Positions 1 to 6,196 of a stretch of DNA of 8,195 bases are shown one piece after another (within the stretch, counting starts at the first letter, position 1; each line of letters begins with the position of its first letter). Source of the stretch: JANQUM01 sp047630355 (GTDB lineage: Bacteria; Bacteroidota; Bacteroidia; Cytophagales; Spirosomataceae); assembly GCA_047630355.1 (NCBI GenBank), contig JBLHXN010000145.1:1-8195 (forward strand), given 5' to 3'. The notes under the pieces are model-generated. The model saw only the letters and a list, made by a program, of their open reading frames with translations, was not told the origin of the DNA and searched no databases. Made by a program: the position numbers and the translations under genes.

Positions 1-962
1 TAAATCTCCTCCAAAACCCAATTTGTACGGGCGGCGGAAGTTCCGGTGGAAGGGCACTTGACAGACTCGTCGTTGAGTTCGTCCACTACGGTTTGGATGA
101 GTGGTTGTTGAATGTGCATTGGCATATCGAACGTTAGTTTTTGAACGTCTTGTCCATCCACAAAAACGCTTACTTCGTATTTTCCGAAGAAGTCAAATTC
201 GATGCGTCCTTTGCTGCCGTAAATAATGGTTTGTTCCGTTTCGGAATCTCTAGAAACGGCGAAGCACCAACTGCCAGTTCCGGCTACGCCATTCTCAAAT
301 TCAAACGTGCCGACGGTCGTATCATTAGCGGCGTAAAGTCCCGCATTATTTTTAGAAATGCCGCTTGCTTTCACAATTGGCCCGAACAGAAAATCGAAGA
401 AGTCTAACTGATGGGAAGCCAAATCGTAGAAATACCCACCCCCGCCGATTTTGGGATTCACTCGCCAATTGTCTGAATTATCTTCTTCTTTGTTGATAGC
501 TTTGTGTACTTTACAATCAATAAATCGTACATCGCCGATTGTCTTTTCGTCAATCAATTGTTTAACTTTTAAAAAATTTGGTAACGCTCGGCGGTAGTAC
601 GCCACAAATAACGGAACGTTGTGTGCTACGCAGGCTTTTATCATACGTTTGCACTCTACGTAGCTTCGTGCCATCGGCTTTTCTACATAAACTGGTTTGC
701 CCGCTTCCGCCGCCATGAGTGTATATTTTTCATGACTATCGGGTGGCGTAGCGATGTAAATGGCGTCCACTTCGGGATCGTTGATAAGTTTTTCGGCATT
801 GTCAAACCATTTCGGAACGCCGTGCCGCTCGGCGTAATCTTCGGCTAAATGACCCGTTCGCCGCATAACGGCAACTAACTCAGAACTTTCTACTTTTTGA
901 AATGCCGGACCGCTTTTCTTTTCCGTGACGTTGCCCACGCCAATTATTCCCCATTTTACCAT
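1..962 (-). CDS. Gfo/Idh/MocA-family oxidoreductase, C-terminus cut by window edge
   Basis: Reading the minus strand from ATG at 962 gives 320 open codons, with only TA of the next codon visible, so the stop lies outside the window or just at its edge. The protein starts MVKWGIIGVGN, a Rossmann beta strand with a glycine-rich NAD(P) loop (G8, G10). It continues with a YIATPPDSHE segment (about 69-78) and the hallmark EKP motif (E94-K95-P96). The C-terminal alpha/beta domain shows GGGYFYDLASHQLD (about 173-187), where D180 and H184 sit at the usual family active-site positions. Known members oxidise or reduce sugars, inositols or related cyclic alcohols with NAD(P). The substrate cannot be read from sequence. 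Most family members of this form are around 330 residues, so little is missing. It is divergent from the dioxygenase gene. Family call is very secure; the specific reaction is unknown. Confidence 0.95.
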   Translation of the reverse strand, partial: MVKWGIIGVGNVTEKKSGPAFQKVESSELVAVMRRTGHLAEDYAERHGVPKWFDNAEKLINDPEVDAIYIATPPDSHEKYTLMAAEAGKPVYVEKPMARSYVECKRMIKACVAHNVPLFVAYYRRALPNFLKVKQLIDEKTIGDVRFIDCKVHKAINKEEDNSDNWRVNPKIGGGGYFYDLASHQLDFFDFLFGPIVKASGISKNNAGLYAANDTTVGTFEFENGVAGTGSWCFAVSRDSETEQTIIYGSKGRIEFDFFGKYEVSVFVDGQDVQKLTFDMPMHIQQPLIQTVVDELNDESVKCPSTGTSAARTNWVLEEI

Positions 963-1006
963 AAGTGCCTGATTTGTTGTATTTTTTTTGAAAGAGGTGA
1001 GTTTCC

Positions 1007-1014
1007 CAAACTTA
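1007..1014 (-). promoter_or_regulatory. Possible Bacteroidota -7 promoter element for the oxidoreductase gene
   Basis: On the minus strand these bases read TAAGTTTG, an exact match to the TAnnTTTG element of Bacteroidota housekeeping promoters. It lies 45 bases upstream of the ATG at 962, which would give a leader of roughly 35-40 bases. No clear TTTG -33 element lies 19-21 bases further upstream, and a six-base match is expected by chance a few times in a window this size. The call rests mostly on position. Confidence 0.35.
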
Positions 1015-1139
1015 CAGATAAATAGTTTGATTGACACGAGAAGTGCGATTGGATTTTAGTGGTGAATAATCCGGCATTTTACCATAAAAGTACTTGTGTT
1101 AAAAACCTGCTAATTAATAAAACCAACGTTGCTTTCCTC

Positions 1140-1147
1140 CATCTTTG
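1140..1147 (+). promoter_or_regulatory. Possible -7 element (CATCTTTG) for the dioxygenase gene
   Basis: CATCTTTG followed by C resembles the Bacteroidota -7 consensus TAnnTTTG with one mismatch. Transcription would begin near 1154, about 17 bases before the ATG at 1171. If real, the upstream in-frame TTG at 1129 could not be the translation start. No good -33 element is visible; the stretch 1100-1125 is simply AT-rich. Confidence 0.35.
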
Positions 1148-1170
1148 CAAAATATTATAAACGTAGCGTA

Positions 1171-1788
1171 ATGGAAATAATTTTTCAATACGAAATCCTT
1201 ATCCAACAAATGGTGGAGCAGGGTTTCGGGGTGTTGGACGGCTTTTTGATAAAACAGGAAACGTTAGACCTGAACAACTCACTCACAACGCGTTACGAAG
1301 ACGATGCTTTCCGCAGAGCGGGAATTAGTAAAGGGCAGGAAGTGGTGAAAACTATTCGGGGAGATGAAATTTTTTGGCTCGAAAAAATCACCGCTACTGA
1401 AGCTGAAAAGCGTTATTTGGCTCAGGTGGAAGCATTTATGCTGTACTTGAATAGTACGTGTTATTTGGGCTTACAAAGTTACGAAATGCACTACGCCGTT
1501 TATCCAATTGGTACTTTTTACAAACGTCACCTCGATCGTTTTAAAACCGATTCTGGACGAAAACTGTCTATTATTTGCTATCTCAATGACGTTTGGCAGG
1601 AAGCCGACGGTGGACAACTCAGGCTGTACCTCAAAAACGTAACGAAAGATATTTTGCCGCTCGCGGGGCGGATTGTGATTTTTGAAAGCGATAAAATCGA
1701 ACACGAAGTTTTGACTGCTCATAAGGAACGCCGCAGCGTGACCGGATGGCTGAAAACAACTCCGCCGGTTTTTGATAAGATTTTTTGA
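1171..1788 (+). CDS. 2-oxoglutarate/Fe(II)-dependent dioxygenase, prolyl-4-hydroxylase-like
   Basis: A 205-residue cytosolic protein with no signal peptide or membrane segment. The C-terminal half carries the double-stranded beta-helix dioxygenase signature: H120-x-D122 in YKRHLDRF, a YLND strand followed by GGQLRLY (about 138-153), a distal H178 in IEHEVL, and R188 ten residues later in ERRSVTGWL. In the family, the two histidines and the aspartate bind Fe(II), and the arginine binds the C5 carboxylate of 2-oxoglutarate. The set is complete, so the enzyme should be active. Homologues hydroxylate prolyl or other side chains; the target here is unknown. The reading frame is open back to a TTG at 1129. 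I chose ATG 1171 because a promoter-like element lies between the two and the upstream residues (LSSIFAKYYKRSV) add nothing recognisable. It lies 125 bases before the hydrolase gene on the same strand. Confidence 0.92.
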   Translation: MEIIFQYEILIQQMVEQGFGVLDGFLIKQETLDLNNSLTTRYEDDAFRRAGISKGQEVVKTIRGDEIFWLEKITATEAEKRYLAQVEAFMLYLNSTCYLGLQSYEMHYAVYPIGTFYKRHLDRFKTDSGRKLSIICYLNDVWQEADGGQLRLYLKNVTKDILPLAGRIVIFESDKIEHEVLTAHKERRSVTGWLKTTPPVFDKIF

Positions 1789-1808
1789 TACCTTGCGAAA
1801 TAGACTAG

Positions 1809-1858
1809 AGAGGTGTCTCGACAACCATTGGAATGAGACAAAAGTGGTTTCAACCTCT
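1809..1858 (+). other. Nested inverted repeats between dioxygenase and hydrolase genes
   Basis: Outer arms AGAGGT (1809-1814) and ACCTCT (1853-1858) enclose inner arms TGTCTC (1814-1819) and GAGACA (1835-1840); the two pairings share base 1814. The RNA could fold into a bulged stem-loop. No T-run follows, so this is not a standard terminator. It could be a weak attenuator, an operator or chance. It also overlaps the start of the longer hydrolase reading frame (ATG 1833), which weakly favours the later start. Confidence 0.3.
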
Positions 1859-1913
1859 AATTACCATTTCATCATACCCGACAAAAAGTCTAATATTTCA
1901 TACCCAAAGAATA

Positions 1914-2864
1914 ATGATAAACTGGAAAAGTAAACGCTTTTGGTTACTAAGCGTATCTGGCGTAATCGTCGCATTGTTTATGCTCACACACCAATCGGAT
2001 ATTCCGATGAGTTCGTTGAAACTGAAGTACGCTAAGTTACCTTCTAACTTTGTGAGCGTTGATGGCTTGAGTGTCCATTACCGAGATGTTGGTGTGCAGA
2101 CAGATTCGCTTCCAATTGTTCTGCTACATGGTACGGGTTCGAGCTTACACACGTGGGAGGGTTGGGTGGATGAACTCTCGAAAACCCGCCGCGTGATTAC
2201 CCTTGACCTTCCCGCTTTCGGGTTGACGGGGCCGAACGCTAATAACGATTATTCTCCCGAAGCATACGTAGAATTCACGAAACAGTTTATTGAAACTTTC
2301 AAGATAAAATCATGCGTTTTGGGCGGCAATTCGCTCGGCGGTGGTATTGCGTGGCAAACGGCGGCAGCTTATCCTGAATTGGTGAAACAACTCATTTTGG
2401 TAGATGCGACGGGATATCCTAACAAAGCCAAGAGCGTGCCGTTGGCGTTTCGTTTAGCAAAAGTTCCGGTTCTGAATAACTTGCTTACCGCTATCACGCC
2501 CCGTTCGGTTATTGAAAATAGTGTAAAGAACGTTTACGGAAACCCTGATTTGGTAACGGATGAACTTGTGGATCGTTACTTTGATTTAACGCTTCGCCCC
2601 GGAAACAGAAAAGCTTTTGTGGCTCGCATGCAACTTGATTCGTATCAGGATCAATCGGAGAAAATAAAATCACTCACGCAGCCAACGCTTATTATATGGG
2701 GTGAAAAAGATTTACTTATTCCCATAGAAAATGCCCTAAAATTCGCCGCTGATTTACCCAATAACAAGTTGGTGATTTACCCTGAACTCGGACACGTTCC
2801 GATGGAAGAAAATCCACAGGAAACGGTGAAAGCAGTGAAAGCGTTTTTGAATATTCCCCTTTAA
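1914..2864 (+). CDS. Alpha/beta-fold hydrolase with N-terminal membrane anchor
   Basis: A 316-residue protein counted from ATG 1914. Residues about 9-25 (FWLLSVSGVIVALFMLT) form a single hydrophobic segment after a basic MINWKSKR start, so the enzyme is probably anchored in the inner membrane or exported with an uncleaved signal. The rest is a typical hydrolase fold. It has an oxyanion HG in LLHGTGSS (about 70-76), the nucleophile elbow GNSLGG with S140, an acid D266 in IIWGEKDLLIP, and the catalytic H294 in ELGHVPMEENP. The triad is complete. Homologues include esterases, C-C bond hydrolases and haloperoxidase-like enzymes, and the substrate cannot be inferred. An in-frame ATG at 1833 would add 27 residues (MRQKWFQPLITISSYPTKSL and so on). 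I prefer 1914 because it puts the basic residues and the hydrophobic segment at the N-terminus in the usual arrangement. A hairpin terminator follows the stop. Confidence 0.92.
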   Translation: MINWKSKRFWLLSVSGVIVALFMLTHQSDIPMSSLKLKYAKLPSNFVSVDGLSVHYRDVGVQTDSLPIVLLHGTGSSLHTWEGWVDELSKTRRVITLDLPAFGLTGPNANNDYSPEAYVEFTKQFIETFKIKSCVLGGNSLGGGIAWQTAAAYPELVKQLILVDATGYPNKAKSVPLAFRLAKVPVLNNLLTAITPRSVIENSVKNVYGNPDLVTDELVDRYFDLTLRPGNRKAFVARMQLDSYQDQSEKIKSLTQPTLIIWGEKDLLIPIENALKFAADLPNNKLVIYPELGHVPMEENPQETVKAVKAFLNIPL

Positions 2865-2874
2865 TAACCTGTAG

Positions 2875-2917
2875 CTTCGTACCGCTGGTTTTCAACAGTA
2901 CGGAACGAAGTTTCCTT
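2875..2917 (+). terminator. Probable intrinsic terminator after the hydrolase gene
   Basis: Arms CTTCGTACCG (2875-2884) and CGGAACGAAG (2901-2910) pair with one A-A mismatch. Inside them CTG (2885-2887) pairs with CAG (2896-2898) around an eight-base loop. A short interrupted T-run (TTTCCTT, 2911-2917) follows. It starts 11 bases after the hydrolase stop. The weak T-run lowers confidence compared with the two terminators further on. Confidence 0.55.
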
Positions 2918-2918
2918 G

Positions 2919-2950
2919 ATAATGAGTAAATTATTCTATTCACTCATTAT
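2919..2950. promoter_or_regulatory. Nine-base perfect inverted repeat in leader of the 2961 gene
   Basis: ATAATGAGT (2919-2927) and ACTCATTAT (2942-2950) are perfect reverse complements around a 14-base AT-rich spacer. The right arm ends 10 bases before ATG 2961. An overlapping second pairing, GTAAAT (2926-2931) with ATTTAC (2948-2953), is also possible. It could be an operator for a dimeric regulator or an RNA hairpin close to the start codon. No T-run follows, so it is not a terminator. No clear TTTG/TAnnTTTG promoter was found nearby. Confidence 0.45.
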
Positions 2951-2960
2951 TTACAATTCC

Positions 2961-3302
2961 ATGAAAGATCAAAACAAAGAACACCAAAGAAGAGATAACG
3001 AAAACCCCAAAAACCCAATCAATCAAGCTGCAAAAGAGCAGCAAACCGGTTACGGCTCAAAACTTGACGTACAAACCGAAGACTACGATATTGAAAGCGA
3101 ACCGGGTTACGAAAATCACCTACACCCAAATGCCGGAGCGGCAACGGATAAAGTAGTTGCCGGAGGAAGCGGAGAGAAGCTGCTGGATTTGTCGAAAATC
3201 AGAACGCAGGAAACCGTGGGAGGGGAGAATCAATTAAAAGAAGAAGGTAAAAGCTTGCAGGACAACAACGAAGGCGTTGCGGTAAGTCTTCCCAAAAAAT
3301 GA
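2961..3302 (+). CDS. Small hydrophilic, probably disordered protein (copy 1)
   Basis: A 113-residue protein that I do not recognise by family. It is rich in E, K, N, Q and D, has no Cys, Trp or Phe, and has Met only at the start, so a stable hydrophobic core is unlikely. The centre holds acidic and glycine/tyrosine pieces (KLDVQTEDYDIESEPGY, about 34-50) and an AGAATDKVVAGGSGEK stretch (about 58-73). There is no signal peptide or membrane segment. A longer frame starts at ATG 2916 and would add MIMSKLFYSLIIYNS. I chose ATG 2961 because its start MKDQNKEH aligns with MKNSNKEN of the gene at 3490, and because the extra residues are encoded by the inverted repeat. The pair also share NPK (15-17 here, 16-18 there) and GYG (30-32 here, 32-34 there). 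Composition suggests a stress-type hydrophilin, but that is inference. A strong terminator follows, so it is probably transcribed alone. Confidence 0.78.
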   Translation: MKDQNKEHQRRDNENPKNPINQAAKEQQTGYGSKLDVQTEDYDIESEPGYENHLHPNAGAATDKVVAGGSGEKLLDLSKIRTQETVGGENQLKEEGKSLQDNNEGVAVSLPKK

Positions 3303-3322
3303 TATAATATTCTTATTTGAAT

Positions 3323-3355
3323 GAAAAAATCGGGTTCACACAACCCGATTTTTTC
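3323..3355. terminator. Strong intrinsic terminator after the 2961 gene
   Basis: Arms GAAAAAATCGGGTT (3323-3336) and AACCCGATTTTTTC (3342-3355) pair perfectly over 14 base pairs around the five-base loop CACAC. The six-T run is part of the right arm and the matching A-run part of the left, so it could work in both directions. It begins 21 bases after the stop at 3302. Confidence 0.93.
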
Positions 3356-3489
3356 GTGTCAAGTTTTGACGAAATGTGGTTTTTTTGTCCGTCTGTTGGG
3401 TTTTCTCCACATAATATTGCTGAAAAACCTGTGGTACGAAATTTTTTCTGTCTGTGGTATAATTTAATTATTCAACAATAATATAAGTC
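3356..3489 (+). promoter_or_regulatory. Leader of the 3490 gene: small hairpin, TGTGGT repeats, TATAAT box
   Basis: This 134-base gap holds a short hairpin, GTCAA (3358-3362) with TTGAC (3366-3370). It also has three same-direction copies of TGTGGT (3375-3380, 3430-3435, 3453-3458). The last two are part of a longer repeat, CTGTGGTA (3429-3436 and 3452-3459), spaced exactly 23 bases. TATAAT at 3458-3463 overlaps the end of the last copy and lies 26 bases before ATG 3490. TAATATTG at 3412-3419 is a one-mismatch version of the Bacteroidota -7 element, but the nearest TTTG is 24 bases upstream, which is long. The region very likely holds the promoter; the exact site is uncertain. No Shine-Dalgarno sequence is visible. 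Confidence 0.45.
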
Positions 3490-3735
3490 ATGAAAAATTC
3501 AAATAAAGAAAACCGTACGCAAGAACAAAATAGTAACCCGAAGCAGGCGGGAGCAGAAACGAAAAGTAAGAACAACGAAAATGGCTACGGAAATCACAAG
3601 CAAGAGCCGGAAGCAAACGATGATCCGTTAACAAAAGGACACGTGATTTCAAATCAAGACGAAAAAGACAAGAACGATAAAAAAGATTTGAAAAAGGAAG
3701 TAGACAACGATGGTACAACCACCGAAGGAAGATAA
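3490..3735 (+). CDS. Small hydrophilic, probably disordered protein (copy 2)
   Basis: An 81-residue protein of unrecognised family, dominated by N, K, E, D and Q. It has no Cys, Trp or Phe, one Tyr, and Met only at the start. The C-terminal part (QDEKDKNDKKDLKKEVDND, about 56-74) is a dense mix of acidic and basic residues. There is no signal peptide, membrane segment or obvious fold. The start MKNSNKENRTQEQNSNPK matches the spacing of the protein at 2961, and both have GYG near residue 31, so the two look like diverged tandem paralogues; the C-terminal halves differ. Low complexity weakens any similarity argument. A well-formed terminator begins 21 bases after the stop, and a separate leader precedes it, so it is its own transcription unit. 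A true gene is supported by the leader and terminator more than by the sequence itself. Confidence 0.7.
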   Translation: MKNSNKENRTQEQNSNPKQAGAETKSKNNENGYGNHKQEPEANDDPLTKGHVISNQDEKDKNDKKDLKKEVDNDGTTTEGR

Positions 3736-3756
3736 ATTTTCAGGTTTTTAAAAATG

Positions 3757-3788
3757 AAGCGTTTGGGAACATCCCAGACGCTTTTTTT
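3757..3788. terminator. Intrinsic terminator shared by convergent genes 3490 and 3794
   Basis: Arms AAGCGTTTGGGA (3757-3768) and TCCCAGACGCTT (3772-3783) pair over 12 positions with one G-U, around the loop ACA. A seven-T run follows at 3782-3788. On the minus strand the stem is followed by CATTTTT, so it can also serve the receptor gene, whose stop codon ends at 3794. Confidence 0.92.
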
Positions 3789-3793
3789 GTGCG

Positions 3794-6196
3794 TCAATCA
3801 ATCAAACTCTTCTCTCTTTTACCATTATTAAAGCGGTAATTCAATGTCAGGTTTGCTTGCCGCATGCGGTATTGCGAACGCCCATTTGTTAGGAAAGTAT
3901 CTCCTTCTACCACAAAGCGGTAAACGCGGGAATTGAACACATCTAAGATGCTGAGATTGAGCGAGCCCTTTCCTTTAAATATGTCTTTATTAGCCGCTAA
4001 ATCAAGGTAAGCCAACGATAGTCGCCTTCCCTGTACGGTCTTTTGGGGAGCTTCGTAATTAGCTCGCAATTGTAAGTCAAAACCCTTCGTAACTGTGAAG
4101 CGAGAAGAATAACGGGTAAACCAACTGTACGTTTTTCGTTTGAAATTCTCGTCAATGTTTGTTCCGTCAATGTCAGCTCGGAAAAAGTTGAAGCTAAAGT
4201 CTGATTTCCACCATTTACGGATGTCCATTTGATTAATTAGCTCTGCTCCGTACGAGCGTTCTCCGGTCAGATTTTCGGGTCTTGAGGTGGCAAACCCAAA
4301 TCCGTCTACTGATCGGATGGATTGAATTTTGTCTTTCGTATCACGGAAATATATACTCGAACTTAACGAGCCAATTTCCATATATTTAATATGCCCAAGT
4401 TCAAAAGAATTCGTGAATTCAGGATTAAGGTTCGGATTTCCCGATGAGAAATTACGAATATCGGCAAGCGTCCAAAATGGACTCAAATCATTGTAAAAAG
4501 GTCGACGGATGCGGCGGCTGTAACTAATTTGGACGGCGTCGTTTGTGGTGAAATTATAAGTGGTGTGAATGCTCGGAAATAAGTTGGCGTATCGGCGTGG
4601 ATTTATTTCATTCGTCGCTCGAAGCGTTGTTTTTACGTCTGTCCACTCTGCCCGAAGTCCCGCTTGATACGTTAACTTATTGCTCTTGTTTCCCAATATC
4701 CCGTACCATGCGTGGATGTTTTCGTTGTAGATGAAATAGTTAGTAAAACCCGGTAGATTCTCAAAAATGCCTTGCTCGTTACGTTGTTTTACAAAAAAGT
4801 CATTCACCATATTCCGAAAACTACTGCGTAAACCCGTTTCAAATTTCCCGTCTTTACCAATCGGTTGTACGTAATCGGCTTGCACGATGAGGTTTTTTTC
4901 GAACTCATCGTTCAGTGATTTCTGGAGAAAAGTCTGTGGTAAATCCGGCGAACCGTTTTCGGCAAATGCTTCCTGAAAAAAGGTTTGGTCGGAGCGTTCC
5001 CAATTATCAATATACCTTGTGGAAGCTGTAAAGCTGTGTTCTTTGCGTTTAAAGTCTTTCTTAAACGTTACTGTATATTCTGAGTTTGGCTCGTCTTCGG
5101 TTTCCTCTTGGCGGCGGTTCGTGGTGCGAATTTTGTTGTTCAGGCTTCCTACGTAATCATCGTACACCAAATTAGTTTCCCGAAAAGCATCGCTGCGTTT
5201 GAATAGATACGAAGCCGTCAGAATGCTTGATTCACTAAAGTAATAATCTAATCCGCCCCGAATGTTATTATTGAAACCCGTTACGGTTCCGTCCCGGCCT
5301 TGTTCCGAAATTAGCTTCTCGCCGCTCTCAAAAACTTCCTGATACGTAGTTGCAATGTTGGGTGCAATGCGGTACGCCAAACCGTAATTGATAAAGAAGT
5401 TAACTTTTTTGTGGCGGTAATTCAGATTTAAGCCAACACCCTGATTTACCGGATAACCCGTGATTAAATCAACGGAACCATTGAAACCCTGTTTCTTCTC
5501 TTTTTTCAGAATAATGTTCAGAATTCCTGCCATTCCCTCGGCTTCGTAACGAGCGGATGGGTTCGTGATTATTTCTACCCGCTCAATCATATTTGCTTGT
5601 AGAGCTTGCAATCCCGCCCCGCCTTTCATACTCACCAATCCCGAAGGTTTTCCGTCAATTAAAATACGGACGTTGCTGCTTCCCCGAAGTTTGATTCCGC
5701 CGTCGGGTTCAACACTTACGGACGGAATATTCATCAAGATATCACTCGCCGTTCCTCCTGCATTAGCGAGGTCTTTCCCAACGTTGAAAATACGCTTGTC
5801 GAGTGATAATTCCATCGTGCTTTTTTCGGCACGGACTTCCACTTCCCGCAATGCATTTGCGGAGGGCGAAATGGAAAGCGTTCCAAGGCTTTTTTTGGGC
5901 TCGTTTTTCTGCAAAGTGAATTGGTCAGTCGTGAATTTCTGGTAGCCAACAAACTCAACTGTTGCGTAAAGTTCTCCGTACGGAGAATCGACTTTGAATT
6001 CTCCTTTCTCGTTGCTTATATTTCCGGTAACGAGTTTGTTGTCAGATGCTTGGAAAATACTGACGGTTGCGTAGCCAAGCGGATCGCCGGTTTGCTGATC
6101 CGTGATTTTCCCGTTTATAACACCACGGTTTTGGGCAACTGCGTGCAGCGATAAAGCTGCAAGTAGGAGCAGGGTTTGGCAAAATTTATTTTTCAA
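3794..6196 (-). CDS. TonB-dependent-receptor-type outer-membrane beta-barrel protein
   Basis: An 800-residue protein. Residues 1-21 are a signal peptide (LLLLAALSLHAVA, cleavage likely after AVA). Residues about 25-110 form a carboxypeptidase-regulatory-like beta-sandwich (GVINGKITDQQTGDPLGYATV). A plug-like domain at about 130-235 contains SDILMNIPSVSVEPDGGIKLRG, VRILIDGKPSG and NPSARYEAEGMAGILNI. The remainder is an outer-membrane barrel, finishing with ANLTLNYRF and a short charged tail. This domain order matches the Bacteroidota outer-membrane beta-barrel family close to TonB-dependent receptors. Such proteins are thought to import or bind large or scarce nutrients; the ligand is unknown. 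No SusD-like partner lies beside it, so a classical polysaccharide-utilisation role is not supported. The start is TTG at 6196: no in-frame ATG exists between it and the upstream stop, and it places the signal peptide exactly at the N-terminus. The length is full for the family. Confidence 0.93.
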   Translation of the reverse strand: MKNKFCQTLLLLAALSLHAVAQNRGVINGKITDQQTGDPLGYATVSIFQASDNKLVTGNISNEKGEFKVDSPYGELYATVEFVGYQKFTTDQFTLQKNEPKKSLGTLSISPSANALREVEVRAEKSTMELSLDKRIFNVGKDLANAGGTASDILMNIPSVSVEPDGGIKLRGSSNVRILIDGKPSGLVSMKGGAGLQALQANMIERVEIITNPSARYEAEGMAGILNIILKKEKKQGFNGSVDLITGYPVNQGVGLNLNYRHKKVNFFINYGLAYRIAPNIATTYQEVFESGEKLISEQGRDGTVTGFNNNIRGGLDYYFSESSILTASYLFKRSDAFRETNLVYDDYVGSLNNKIRTTNRRQEETEDEPNSEYTVTFKKDFKRKEHSFTASTRYIDNWERSDQTFFQEAFAENGSPDLPQTFLQKSLNDEFEKNLIVQADYVQPIGKDGKFETGLRSSFRNMVNDFFVKQRNEQGIFENLPGFTNYFIYNENIHAWYGILGNKSNKLTYQAGLRAEWTDVKTTLRATNEINPRRYANLFPSIHTTYNFTTNDAVQISYSRRIRRPFYNDLSPFWTLADIRNFSSGNPNLNPEFTNSFELGHIKYMEIGSLSSSIYFRDTKDKIQSIRSVDGFGFATSRPENLTGERSYGAELINQMDIRKWWKSDFSFNFFRADIDGTNIDENFKRKTYSWFTRYSSRFTVTKGFDLQLRANYEAPQKTVQGRRLSLAYLDLAANKDIFKGKGSLNLSILDVFNSRVYRFVVEGDTFLTNGRSQYRMRQANLTLNYRFNNGKREKSLID

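Noticed and set aside
141..848. Plus-strand open frames at 141-407 and 621-848
   Set aside because: They lie antisense within the oxidoreductase gene, whose minus-strand frame has clear family motifs throughout; the plus-strand products show no recognisable features.
1471..1824. Minus-strand open frame of 117 codons
   Set aside because: It is antisense to the catalytic half of the dioxygenase, which has a complete active site; its product has no motif.
2916..2960. Longer start (ATG 2916) giving MIMSKLFYSLIIYNS as a possible signal peptide
   Set aside because: The hydrophobic stretch is too short for a convincing signal, is encoded by the inverted repeat, and the paralogue at 3490 aligns from ATG 2961.
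3488..3718. Minus-strand open frame opposite the small 3490 gene, rich in Phe, Leu, Ser and Tyr
   Set aside because: It is the mirror of a Lys/Asn/Glu-rich gene, whose codons read as hydrophobic on the other strand. The plus-strand gene has a leader and a terminator in the right direction. The opposite choice cannot be fully excluded.
3323..3788. Hairpins around the small genes as repeat-array or toxin-antitoxin signals
   Set aside because: The two strong hairpins are standard intrinsic terminators with T-runs. There is no repeat-spacer pattern, and neither small protein resembles a known toxin or antitoxin.
5565..6154. Open frames at 5565-5945 (+), 5734-5958 (-) and 5921-6154 (+)
   Set aside because: All are in other frames of the receptor gene, where the true frame encodes a continuous regulatory and plug domain.
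3794..6196. Polysaccharide-utilisation locus (SusC-like receptor)
   Set aside because: There is no SusD-like lipoprotein or glycoside hydrolase beside it, and the 800-residue barrel is shorter than typical SusC proteins. The neighbouring lipoprotein has no SusD features.
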